Shown: positions 22,306 to 34,400 of the stretch, in pieces
How positions within the stretch are numbered: the stretch's first letter is position 1
How the letters are laid out: each line of letters opens with the position of its first letter
Source of the DNA: Plasmodium coatneyi
Lineage: Eukaryota > Apicomplexa > Aconoidasida > Haemosporida > Plasmodiidae
Assembly (NCBI RefSeq): GCF_001680005.1
Contig: NC_033562.1
Location: 186,001 to 250,000 of the forward strand
Length of the DNA: 64,000 nt
Direction: 5' to 3'
Notes under the pieces: model-generated
Told to the model about the DNA's origin: nothing
The model's input: only the letters and a program-made list of their open reading frames with translations
Database searches by the model: none
Program-made: the position numbers and the translations under genes

Positions 22306-24565
22306 AAAATTAAATATGGGTAATTGATATTATTATAAATTAAAATAATATAATATAAATATAAAAATAAGGCTATAATAATTAAAATAAAACAATATAT
22401 TAATTAAAATAAAAATAGTTTTTAAATAATTATATAATTACTAAAATGTTATATATAATTAATTGGAAATATTTAAATATATGGTTAATATAAATTAATT
22501 TAATTAATTAAATATAAATTATAATTTAATAAAATAAAAAATTATTTTATTAATTAAAATTATAATAAATATATATTATAAAAAAACAATTATCTTCAAT
22601 TTTAATTATAAATAAAATGATAATAAATTAATAATAATTAAATATAACATGAGATTATATTTTAAAATTAAATTAATAATTAATTAAATTGTAATAAAAT
22701 GATATTTTATTAAATTGAACTTACATATTATTTTATTTTACTTAAAAAAATAATTTAATCATATAAAATTAATTTAAAGACATATATATATTAATAATTG
22801 ATATATTTAAAAAAAATATAATAATATAATTGTTTTATTAATTAATAAAAACAAGTAATAAATAATAAAATCAAATAAAATAATAAATAATTTATATAAA
22901 TTAATATATTTTAAATAAGTTAAATGAATAATCATTTAAACTTTTAATCAAATATAAAAAACAAAATTAATTTGTTATTTAAATTTAATAAACATATTAA
23001 TTAATATAATATATATATTAATTAAATAGAATAAATAAAAACAAATAAATATAATTAATAAATGTAATATATATTAAATCATTGAATAAATATATAATAT
23101 ATTAAATAAAATTAGCATGATTTAATTATCCATGAGGTAAAATGTAATAGTATATGATTAAATATAAACAATAATTAAAATTAATATAAGTACATAATTT
23201 AAATGAAATTAAAAAAATATAAATAATTATAAATTTAATAAATAATTTAAATAAAATTAAAAAAAAATATATATAATTAATTAATGTTTAATAGTATTTT
23301 ATAAATATCACATATAATTAAATAAAATATAATAATAAATTAATTAAAGTTAAATATAATTAATACATATATATTTAAAAATAAAAAATATTTTAAAATT
23401 ATAAATTAATTAATATTCTTGTAAATATATATAAGTTTATAAATATTTTATTATTTTAATATATAAGATAATATTGATTTATGAATTAGATCAAATTTCA
23501 ATATTAATTTATTAATTATATGTCATTAATTTAATTTAATTAATATATAAATATATTTCTTTAACCAATTAAAATAAAATATATTATATAATTAATTAAA
23601 AATATATAATAGTAGTAAAAATAAAAAATAAAAATAAATATTTAATTAATTGAATTGATAAGAATAAATCATTAATAAATTAATATTTGACAAAGCAAGT
23701 ATATTATATGGTAAATAATATATAATTATGTTAATTATTATATAATAAAACTAATTAATTATTATTTATTTTAACATATAAATTAATTTATTATATTATC
23801 GTTAATTAAATTATTAAATAATATATATTTAATATATTTTTATTTAATTCAATTATTATTTATTAGTCTATTTGTTTTAATTATTTTTTTATTTTCTAAT
23901 TAATTATATATTTAGAATTAACCATATTCTTTTAATATATAATAGTACTTTATTTTTAATTATTTAATATAATATATTAATTTGAATTTTATTTATTTTG
24001 ATTTGATTATTTAATTTAATTAAATAATATTTATCTTTAATAAATTACTTTCTAAATTAATTAAAAAAATATATATTATTTAATATATATATTTATTTAA
24101 TAATTTATATAATTTTAATTAATTTTAATCCTTTTTTATTTTTGTTATTTTTAATTTTTTTTTTTTATAATTATGAGTACTTATTATTTATATTTTGTAT
24201 TTAAATATATTGTTTATTAATTTTTATTTACATTTGTTTTATTTTATATAAATTTATACTTTTTTATTTATTTAATTCTTAAAATTAATATATATATTTT
24301 TTATGTATTTATATTCAATTTTAATTTTTTATTTAAATAAATTATGTATATATTTTTATTTATTCCTGTGTCATATTAAAATAATTATTTCCTACTGCAT
24401 TTTATATTTTTTAAATATTCTATTTTATGTTAAATGGCATTTATTATTATTATCATTTTTTTTTAAATACGTTTATAGTGAGATATATATGAGAAGGCAA
24501 ATATTTTGTATTTTAATTATAATTGCATATATCGTATAATAATATCTAATTTTTTTACAATATAT
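22306..24565. other. Putative centromere core
   Basis: About 2.2 kb made almost entirely of A and T. Whole 60-base lines contain zero to three G/C bases, and short ATTAATTA, AATATATAA and TTTAATTAA words recur without a fixed tandem unit. There is no gene. Plasmodium centromeres are single blocks of about 2-4 kb at roughly 97% A+T or more, one per chromosome, and this matches in length and composition. A-rich and T-rich strand bias changes across it: A-rich on the plus strand to about 23700, T-rich after. Confidence 0.88.
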
Positions 24566-25907
24566 AATAGTTATATAAAGGTTACATTAAAAACAAAAAT
24601 TGTTATTAAAAATATCGTCCATTGCAACATATAATTTATGACGAACAGTGTATATAGAATTCCCAATTCTTCCCTCATTTATGAAGCATGTTAAATTTAT
24701 CTGCAAATGCTTTTCTTAATCTTAACTATTTTTTTACATTTTAAAGTTCTCATTGTGCATCCTACAAATATGTAGGAATTAATTATAATGAATTTCATAC
24801 TCTTACACACATGGGTGTATACTAATCCAACCTTTATATAAGATTATATGTTTCCTGATAGTATGTGCTATTTAGACCTAGACAAGCTTTAAAGGAAACC
24901 ATACTACTACTTTTTTGGAAATGTAAATAAAATATAAAGTTAATCCTTTCGGCACTACAAAAAGTAAAATGGAAGATAAGTATTATTGTGCATATGTTCA
25001 ATATAGCAAGTTGTATGTGGCAGCTGTTATAAGAATATATAATGTTATTTATGAAAACTCTTTTGGAGAAAAAACAAAACACCTGTAAGTATATGGTCAT
25101 CTTTCTAAATTTATTATTCGAAATCGCGAAATATATCCACTTTTTTTTCTAAAAGCTCAGTTTATTCTAATGGTACATACTTTCAGAAATGATCTAGTGC
25201 AAGAACATATCAGAGGTTCATGCATAGAATGATGACTGTGAGCGAAATTTTCGAATTTTTCCCATCACAGAAAAAGTAATTTATGAATTTATATATGCCC
25301 CCCCATTTTTTCTTCTAAATTAATATTTTTAGTTATGTATCATAACTAAATTTCGTATAATTTTATATTATAGATAAACTTAATCTCCAGGTATAACCAT
25401 TCACACTTTGTGCAACTTAACAGCACCAAGTTCTACATTTAATAGACAATTTATTTTATACTTGTATTATAAAATTTATTAATAATGGCGATGATCACAA
25501 ATGTAATCAAAAATCAATTATGAAAAGAACACTTTTTAAAAATATATACTTATAATTTTTTAAACATCTTTTAACACAAATATACTGAAATTTGAAAAAG
25601 AAAAAAACAGAATTGTTTATTGAATTCACAGAAAAATGGATGTAAATTCATAAAATGCTTCTTACATAAGACACATAACGAACAAAAGACATACACTTTA
25701 TGTTATCATTGAAAACTGGAAAGAGGAAAAATGGAGTAAGAAGCACAGTGCAGCGCACTTTTGTTGGAATTTTATTTTTTCCTATTTTATTTTAAGAATT
25801 ATATACTTAATTTTGTGGGAGATTATAATTTTTTTCTTTTCTTTTTTTTTAAAAAGGGGAATAATTCTAATTTGAAGTTCATAATGCAATTATGGTGAGA
25901 AGTTAAT
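24566..25907. other. Pericentromeric intergenic sequence
   Basis: A+T-rich unique sequence. A minus-strand 88-codon frame (24834-25100) starts at a non-ATG or weak context and has no recognisable domain. No gene is supported. Confidence 0.45.
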
Positions 25908-27008
25908 ATGCTGAAAATACCGTTTTTTCATCTGAACCATTTTCAGGTTAGCATTTTTCTATTCTTTGCGTGTATCTCCTACCTGATGGCTTGAATAAAT
26001 ATGCTTGCTATTGTTCTCCCAAGTGAACCTAAAATTTATTCTGCTATTGTAAAAGTGTCCATAGGATAAGTTGCATTTGTTAACACTTTTTTATCTTTAT
26101 TCTATCTATTGAAAATTTTATATTAATTTTGTAGAACTATGAAAAAATAGAGAACGACGATTATAAGTTACGGTGGGACAAATATAATAATAGCCTGTGG
26201 AGGAGGGGCACAAAATGTAACTGGCGGTGATGGGTATAGGAACGTTAAGGGGTTAGCAGGACAGTGTACTCGGAAAGGGGTAAAATATGCTGCCTTTTTA
26301 AGGCTTCCCATGTTTGTCCTGTTCATATGGATAGAACACAGCTCACACAGGGTAAACCAATAGGGGTGTGCTTAATGCGGTGTAACCATTAAACCCTGAA
26401 CAGATGCACGGATTACTCACGTACGAATGTATCTATTGTGTGCACAAGTGAATCCAAACGTTTCATATATTTATTCTCCTTCGCATTTGAATGTCCCCAA
26501 CGGTGTTTAGACAGGAAACCATGGAATTGTGCAAGGGACCCCCCAGCGGGGACAAGTGATCGTACACAAGAGCACTAACAGATTAGTAGCAGAACCGCCA
26601 ATGAATTTCGACGAAGTGTATGGGACATTCGAAGAAAACGTTTTGGAAAAATTAGGGTACGATGAAGAACAATGCCAAACGGTAAAGAATTCTGTAAAGT
26701 CCTATTCCGATAAGATAAAATGGAATGTGGCAAATGAGCAGAGTGCAGAGGAATCTGAGAAAGGAAGTGGGGGATCAGATAACGCTTCAGATAAGAGAAA
26801 TAGGGGAAAAGGGAATTATAAATGTGCAGGAATTTGGGGTTCGCTCATAGATTCAGTCGTAAATTACAAGCTTACATCCTTCACCATTCTTATCCTAGCT
26901 CTTGGATACTTTCAGTCTCGATACTTACTCGAAGTTATGAGCATAGTTATACTACTGAATGTATTTTGGGAGCTCGAAAGCTTAAATGAAAAATTGAAAA
27001 TTCTGTAA
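25908..27008 (+). pseudogene. Exported-protein gene, probably frameshifted
   Basis: The last exon (26511-27008) is clear. It has a PEXEL-like RLVAE soon after the splice, a FEENVLEKLGYDEEQCQ segment and two C-terminal hydrophobic segments, and is paralogous to the gene at 28988-29842. The preceding exon ends at 26351 (AGG|GTAAAC; 159-base intron). It encodes a hydrophobic segment (FLRLPMFVLFIWIEHSSHR) aligning with FTLLKVLIFLLLIWIVQYSGR of the paralogue. Its frame has no ATG. A coding-like stretch (26135-26227, KLRWDKYNNSLWRRGTKCNW) sits one frame away and stops at TGA 26228, so a one-base insertion near there is likely. A possible first exon (25908-25946, MLKIPFFHLNHFQ) ends at CAG|GTTAGC. 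It was probably exported to the host red cell when intact. Confidence 0.55.
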
Positions 27009-28987
27009 CTCTTTACAATGTTTATTTTTGCTCAAATTATTCGATAAACCATGAGACACATATAGAATGAAGAATCTGTCGGAGTGTAGGTGAGGGTAGT
27101 ATATTGACAAAGGAAGAAGAAGCTATTTATGGAATGTTGATTATGTGAAGGGACGTCTTTGTATATAGTTATGTGGTCTACTATGAGGCTGTCTATTGGT
27201 GCTCAAACGAACAACCTTTTCAACATTTTCCAAGAAAAAAGGAAAATAATACTTTCGAGTTGTGTGTGTGCCCATGCAGCAGAAGGGTGTCGAAATAATG
27301 CTGAACGGTGGACATGTGCACATGTACAAATATATATCTACAGCTTATATAAGCTTAACTGATATGAGTGAGGGAAGCATTCTCATTCGTGAATTCTCAT
27401 TTTAACGGATGTAGATGCGCATCAGTAGAAACTTTTGAAGCCTCGCATTTCGTGCCTCCATACAATGCTTTATGTTTACATTTTAAAAAAGTGGCTCATT
27501 TATTCCCCATGTGTGTATAACACATTTTAAGTCAAAGCGGCTCCATAGAGGATGATCATAGGAAATGTCGTATGATAGTAGTGGCATTCTATTAGAAAGA
27601 ATAATTAGATTATATTAAACTCTATTTGTGTTAACCGAAAAGGGTGCAGTTAATTTGCACAGAAATAATCTGCCATAGAGAATATGCTGTAATGATTGAT
27701 TTTTTTTGATTTTTTTTTTTTTTTTTTGGTAGATTAATAAATTGGTTGTTATTAAGATAGATTATGAAGAAGGGATTATTTTAAGCACACCAATGGGTTT
27801 GTCACATGGGAAGTCTTAGCATTATAATTTCAAATTACAGAGAAGTAGGAAAACAGGAAGGAGCGGAAAAAAGGGAAAAAGTAATAATGCGGGCATGCTG
27901 CTCATTCGTATATTTCTTATAACTACAAGATTGAGATGGAGCATGACCATTGTAGCTTAAGCTGGATGGGGAGAGAAAACTGCCAGACGCATTTATATTT
28001 GTGTGCACAGTGGGGGACATTTTGCTATTATATTTTTCCCCATTCCCCTTTAGAAATAAAATGAGGAGCGAAACTCCAAAGTAATAGATTTTTAACTGCT
28101 GCATTTCTTTTCTGTTGTGAAATGCCAGCACGGGGATTTGATCTTACCCCACAAAGAGGTTTGTAGGAAGCTTCTGGATGGGATAACAGGTTGTGATATG
28201 GTGAAGGTACTATTGGAAAAGGGCAGCTCCGGTTTATATTCTTGGTTTAACTACCATACAGAGGGTAAGGTGAAACATGTAGCAGGAGGAGGCTCATTTT
28301 GGAACTAGAACTTTTACTTAAATTTTATGTTTTATAAAGTATGCGCCTTTATTTTGTTGAAATGAGGAGAGAAGGGAATGTGCCTTCCCCCGCGGCCGTG
28401 ACAAAATTGCTATAATAATTTTATGCTTATTTGGGTTTCTGATTCCATTGCTTAAGCTATAGAATAAGAAGCTGCTTCATTTCTAGGATGGTCTTCTTAA
28501 TGGCTTTATCGGTGTTATAAGCAACGTGTATTGAATCTTTCACATGATATACTTTAGGGCCAAGAAAAAATCTGGTTTTAAGAAATTAGTTTTAGAGAAC
28601 GCTTCTAAGGATAGTAGAAATATTTTAGTACGTCAGTGAACAGAGAAAAAATTATTTGTTCTCGCACTAAAAATTTTAATTGAATTTTTTGGAGGCCACA
28701 ATTTTCATGGGAGAAATATATATATGTTACATCATAAAGATTCGCTAAAATAAGTGAACGACAAAATTAGCGCGCATATATTTGTCAGCCATTTTTATTT
28801 TCTCATGTTATCCTAATAATGGTTTGCGTAATATTGAAAAGTACAATTTTTCTATAATGGGTGAATTTGAGTGAAGCAGTTTCTCCTGCTATTTTGCTCG
28901 TTAAATTTTTTCTTTGTAATTCCCCTTATTTATAATTTATTTGGTTTAGAATTTGGACTACCTTGTAGCACTGTACGAATATGCAAG
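27009..28987. other. Intergenic between the two exported-protein genes
   Basis: Contains a T run near 27711-27728. A minus-strand frame from ATG 28104 begins with a signal-like segment (MQQLKIYYFGVSLLILFLKG) but continues as unrecognisable sequence. A plus-strand frame near 28117-28308 has a coding-like look (GDLILPHKEVCRKLLDGI). Both may be relics of other exported genes; neither has a supported partner exon. Confidence 0.35.
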
Positions 28988-29842
28988 ATGGCGGAGGTAA
29001 CTTTTAGCGAATGGAATACGAATACTTATCTAGAATCGGGAAAACGTACGAGGACAAGTTTTAAAAAAGAAAATAAGAACATCTCAAATACAGGGAGAAT
29101 CATCCGTGATAGAATACACACTTTTACCCTCCTTAAAGTTCTTATATTTTTACTTCTAATATGGATAGTACAATATTCCGGCAGGGTAAGCTTATAAGAA
29201 AATTGGACGGCACGGTCACCATGCCATTAGGAACATACGTGCGTACAAAAAGCAAACGTGCATGGATGAGAATGTTGATAGGAGCATGTGTATGTATATT
29301 CTTCGATCTAGGTACATTTTCACTAGTGTAAAAATTATCCTTTTATTTTTTTTATGCTGAACTATGACGATACATAGGACACGATCCATGAAATCAGGAA
29401 TAATGGTGGAATCTCCGAATTTTTAGGCGGCTACAGATTATTAGCAGAGTCCGAAGTAAGCTTCGATGGAATATTCCATTTATATAAGGAAAACTTTTTA
29501 AATAAAATGGGATATACTGATGAAGATGCGGAAAGAATCAGAACAACAGTGAAGTCACATTTAGATCAGGCGAAAAGTATAGACATAGATCGAAGACGCA
29601 AGGAAAAATCAGAAGTGTGTGAGGATATTATAAAACAGGGTACGGACAATAGCGTTTCAAAGTTTTCTAACAATTTCAGAGTATTATCTTCTCCCTATTT
29701 TCTTGCCGTATGTTCATTCATACTATTTTATAATGGATATTACAGGTTTTTTTTAGCTCTAATGGGCATACTGATTTTTAAATTTGTAAATTTCTTTTGG
29801 GATTTAAAATATATCTGTGCAGGAATGACGAAGAATGTGTAA
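28988..29842 (+). CDS. PEXEL-bearing exported membrane protein (two exons)
   Basis: Exons 28988-29185 and 29378-29842 join in phase 0 across a 192-base GTAAGC...ACATAG intron and encode 220 aa. The start ATG gives MAEVTFSEWNTNTYLESGKR. A recessed hydrophobic signal (about residues 44-62, LLKVLIFLLLIWIVQYSG) sits just before the splice. A PEXEL motif RLLAE lies at 86-90, about 20 residues into exon 2, exactly as in host-cell-exported Plasmodium proteins. The rest is a charged helical region (FHLYKENFLNKMGYTDEDAE) and two hydrophobic segments (about 165-205) that could insert in a red-cell or cleft membrane. It is a paralogue of the broken upstream gene in the same orientation. The family name is not assigned. 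Confidence 0.82.
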
Positions 29843-31355
29843 TGTAGTGTGAAGATTTTTTGCAGGAGTTTGTTTTGCTCATTTTAGAATTGTAATAGAA
29901 TTGGTGCACTGTTATCTAGGTGGGAAAGCGCATCACGGAGTCTAAGAGAAGAACAGAAAAATGAAAAAAAAGAAAAAAGAAGAGAATTGGTACCATTCCG
30001 TTCATGTATTTAATGTACCGTTCGGAATATTTCATTTGCTTTTCAGAATCACTGATTAAAGTAAATAGAATGAGCGAACATTGGATTATATTCTTTGTAC
30101 CCTTGAGAAATGTCATAATTTATTACGATTTATTTTATGTGAGGATTGGCGATTTTACAATCCTTTTATGTATTATGGAGCTCGATAAAATTCCTCATCA
30201 TTTCTGCCATCGTTAGTATGTTACGATATTTGTTTTTGTTTGGAGCTATGCCCAATAATTGTGTGCACGCCTTTCCCTTTCATGCATTTGTTTTAGTGCG
30301 CACAATGAGGAATGTGCGTATGGACGTGACTGTGTATGGGCATACCGGTATCCTTATGACCTTTTATTGCAGCTATATTGTGAATCACGCTGTATATACA
30401 CATGAGCGCTATGTTTTAGTTTCCATTTTAATGAGCGCACAAGAATAAAACTGCCGAATTCATTGGATGAAAAATTTGTTATATTAATCTATAATGAATC
30501 CGTCATGGCGTGTGCACATCGCTTTTGTGTCTCACCTTGCATATTAAGGAGCGACTCGCTTTATGCGCATTTTTCTTTTTTTATTATTTTTTCTTTTCTT
30601 CCCTTTCTCCATTTGTATGTATAAATAATTCTGCATAAGGGAAAGGTACTCCCAAAAAGCGGATGCGGAAGAAAGGAAGGCGAAAGTGCTGACCTCAAAG
30701 AAATATTTATACACGAAAAAAGAAATTAAGAAAATTACGGAGATAAGGACTTGTAAAAGAATAAATGAACATTCTGTATTTTTAGTAAAAAATTTTACAA
30801 ACAAGTCAAAATGGACTAAAACAATTTACCAACAGGTGAATGAAGTGAAAAATTTTTTTAATCCTTATTGGCTACACATGAACGTGAGCACTTTAGTAAA
30901 ACAAAAAAAAGAAAAAACAAAAGAAAAAAATAGGAAGTGGTACAAATGTTGTAACAAATTATGTATTTCACTCAATAAAGGAAAGTGAAATATGATTATC
31001 ACATTCTATTTCTATTTATGTGCCCCCTCCTTCATTTCAAATACTCTGTAATAAATCATCCATATACAAATACTTTTTACACACATTTTCTTCCATTTCA
31101 CACTCTTCAAACAAAACAACGCCAAGGGATTAGCATCCACAATTTGGCTACAAATTGCTTCTTCCTAAGGAAAGTGTTCCTAAGTGGGATATTCCAAAGG
31201 AAAACCTTCCTTAAGAACACATTCCTTAGGAACATCAACCATAGAAATATCTTCCTTAGGAAAATTCTTCCTTAGAAATAAAGTCTTCCTCCCTAAACGC
31301 AGAATCTGAACATGGAACCTGCTCCTTAGGAACATCTTCCTCAGGAACACATTCC
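29843..31355. other. Intergenic; 3' flank of SICAvar A at right end
   Basis: No gene is supported. From about 30640 to 31160 the sequence is related to the 3' flanks of the other SICAvar genes (ATTTTTAGTAAAAAATTTTAC near 30780; GGAAGTGGTACAAATGTTGT near 30937; ACATTTTCTTCCATTTC near 31084). It is therefore probably SICAvar A 3' UTR and flank. The open frame 30686-30988 lies inside this block and is not a gene. Confidence 0.6.
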
Positions 31356-31470
31356 TTATGAACAAAATCTTCCATAGGAACAAAGTCTTTCTTTCCTAAA
31401 CCCGGAATCTGAACTTGGAACCTGCTCCTTAAGAACATCTTCCTTAGGAATATTTTCTTCTTTCATAAAT
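31180..31470 (-). repeat. SICAvar A tail repeat, open in several frames
   Basis: Degenerate repeat of CCTTAGGAACA(T/C)-type units mixed with CCTAAACCCGGAATCTGAAC units at the 3' end of the last SICAvar exon. In the coding frame it reads as KEQVP and SSDSGFR units. All minus-strand frames remain open for long stretches, and SICAvar A appears to change frame here relative to genes B and C. Confidence 0.75.
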
Positions 31471-34400
31471 TCGTTTCCCATAAATTCTTGAATCAAAATT
31501 TCAAAAAAGTCTTCCTTAGTCAATTGTGCGTCCCCCTTTTGACATTCGTTTAAGACTTCTAAATGAATATCAATAATGGTGCGTAGGCCAACACCATGAC
31601 GGTCGGCACGTTTTTTTGGTCTCTTCGTTCTTCCCGTTGGAACAGATCTGGGTTGTTTTCGTTCCTTTACTAAGGTATATTCATGTGGACCATCATCTTG
31701 GTCCACATGATGAAGGAAATGTTCTTCTAAGGAAGGAGGACCACGTACTTGATGAGCCCTTTTGTAACGTTTTCTTCTTTTACCGAGGAAAAAATACTGC
31801 AAAAAAAAGGAGGGGAAAAAATTAATTTTTAGGGCGTGGAATGTTGTTCTTAAGACCAGAACACCCAGTATAAAATAAGTGCGAAGTGTTCATCTAAGGT
31901 GAAAGAAAGGGGGCTAAAAGGTGTCTTTTTTTTTTTTTTTTCTTCTTTTTCTTACCTTCCAGAGGAGATAACTCATAGCAGAAATGCCAATAAGGACAGG
32001 GGCCAAAGGAAGGTATGGAGTAAGATCAGAATGATTTATGGGGTTACTGACTCGGAGTGGAAGAGGGAGGATGCCTCCGGCACCCCCCTTTGGACCACTT
32101 CTTCCTGTTTTGACACTCGTAGATGACGATTTTGCTGTTGTTGCGGCGGATGCTGGTTGTGATGGTGTTAGGCCCGAAGATGAGGATGGTACTGGGTTCG
32201 GTTCCTGCCCTGCAGGACCCGGTGAGACCTGTCCAGTGGTACCATCGGGAGAAGGACCACTAACTTTAGCATTTTTGTCAGAATCAGGGACGGATGGAAT
32301 ACCTGGAACTTGGGCACTATCAACACCTTGGTGAGTACCACCACTACCAACACTTTCACCACTCGCAACACTAGAAGTACCTGAGGAAGCTGGTTCTTGT
32401 GTTGCACCTGGTTGCGCCCCTCCTTCAGTAACTGTAGGACTATTTGCACCTGAGAGGACAATGAAAAAAGAGTGTATTATGTATAATAGGAATTATGGAT
32501 AACAATGGAATTTTTTCCTTTTTTCCCTTTTCTTTTTATTTTTTTCCTTTTTTTTTCACACTTCTCTTTTTAATTTTCACCCTTAGTGTTTTTACCTGGA
32601 GGTTGTCCTGCAACACCTGCACCTGAAGTAGGAGTAGTGGTGATGGTTGCATTAATAACAGTGGTTATTGGACCATCAGTCGTTACAAATCAAACACCTC
32701 TTTCGTAGCGGCTATCGTCCTCGAAGCCTTTATCAATAGGACTCACTTCAGGGATATTACAAGTGAGTTTAACACCATTCAAAATAATACCATCCTCCGT
32801 ATTAACAATGTTTTCCTTACCTGGTTGTGCACTATTCTGCGTTACCGGCACGGCAGGTTTCGTAGTTGCTGGTTTAGTGGCTGCAGGTTTGGCCGGTTCT
32901 GCAGTCTGATTACATATAGTGTCCAGTGTTCCCATTATTTCCCTATTCGCCTGGAGTTTCGTATTCACTTCATTCCATAGGTCTGTTCCTTCTATGGTGT
33001 AATTTGTGCAGTTACTTCTCTCGCATTTTTCACACCCCTTACTAGAACATAGTTCTTCATGAAGACTTTTTCCATCCTTAAATGCTTGCTTTATTCCCTC
33101 TTCAGTGCTTTCACACTTTTCTTTTACCTTCTGTACGTACGCATTAAATGCCAGACAAGCCACGGTAGTCTTAATTTCCCAGTTGGCCTTGGCGTTCCGG
33201 CCATCGTTCTGTATATCTTCCGTAATACTGTACACATGGTGTAATCCTCTAACAGTGAATTCACATGCCTTTTTGCTCGTTCCGCCTGATGCATTATTCT
33301 CCCAATTACTGCCTTTACAGTATTGGTCCTCATTTTGGATTGCCTTAGATAAGGCGCCCGAAAGGTCGTTAACCCTAGTTTGGATGTCGTCCCCAATACC
33401 ACCCTGTTCATGCAGAAGGAGGAAGAGATATATGTATGTATACGTAATGTATGTAGACAATGTTCAAGGTCGTTCCTTCTTTTTATATATAGGACGTATA
33501 CTATCCATGGCACTGCCCTGAATCTTCATAGATATTAGTGCACCTTACCAAGTTTCTTCCTGTTGCGAGTCCTAGCCACTTCTTTGCTGCAGCGTCTACG
33601 CGCGTCTTTAATTCTCCATCGCAAGGATCACTTTCCGGTGCTGGAATTACGGGTGGTAATGGCCGTGCTGGTTCCGGAGGAGGTGGTGGTGGAGGTTGTT
33701 GTTGGTGGTGCACAGGGGGGTTAGGAACAGCTTCTTTTATGGTTTCTTCTAACTGTTTGAATATTTCTTCCTTTTCCTTTTCTTCCTGTTTTAATCCTTC
33801 CACAACTTTCTGAACAATTCCTTCCAATTTCTTCAGGTCCCCATTACCGGAGACCACTAGATCCTTTCCCCCCGTTTCTGAGCGTGAACGGTCTAAACCC
33901 TCTGATGCTTTCTGCGGGAACTTTCCTTTACCCTTTTCGCACCATTCTTTCTTAGTTAATGCTTTCATCATAGTATATAACTCACTTGTGAGAAATAGCT
34001 TGCGAGCTTCACCTACCGTATACCTTTCGTTGTCCTTAGGAATCTTAAATGCAGCATCATAAGCACATTTCACATACTTCTCACCTGGATTCATGTCCCC
34101 TCTTACACTTCCTACCCCATTAAAGGCGTATTGAATGACTTCCTGCGGTACACAGAACAACTGCATATAATATGTCCAAAAATTCAATAAATCGCATAAG
34201 GGAATATTTTTCACTTCCTTCTCACATGGTGTTTGGCCCTGCTTCTGAGTCTGGTTTTTGTTTTTATATTGTTCTCCAACTTCGGTAACTATCATTATAT
34301 TTCTCATCATAATTTCACAGAAACCTTTGTATTCCTTTCGTTTCACCCCACCTTCACTTGCATCATCGTCCTCGCATAATGCCAACATACTATCCAGTTC

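Noticed and set aside
27835..28104. Minus-strand frame with signal-like start
   Set aside because: After the hydrophobic start the sequence has no recognisable domain and no downstream exon; could be a relic but not enough to call.
30686..30988. 100-codon plus-strand frame near SICAvar A
   Set aside because: Lies in the 3' flank block shared by SICAvar genes, where other copies are not open in this frame.
32690..32692. SICAvar A TGA as a selenocysteine codon
   Set aside because: No CxxU or catalytic context, the family is not a redox family, and I saw no SECIS-like hairpin nearby. A nonsense mutation or sequence error is simpler.
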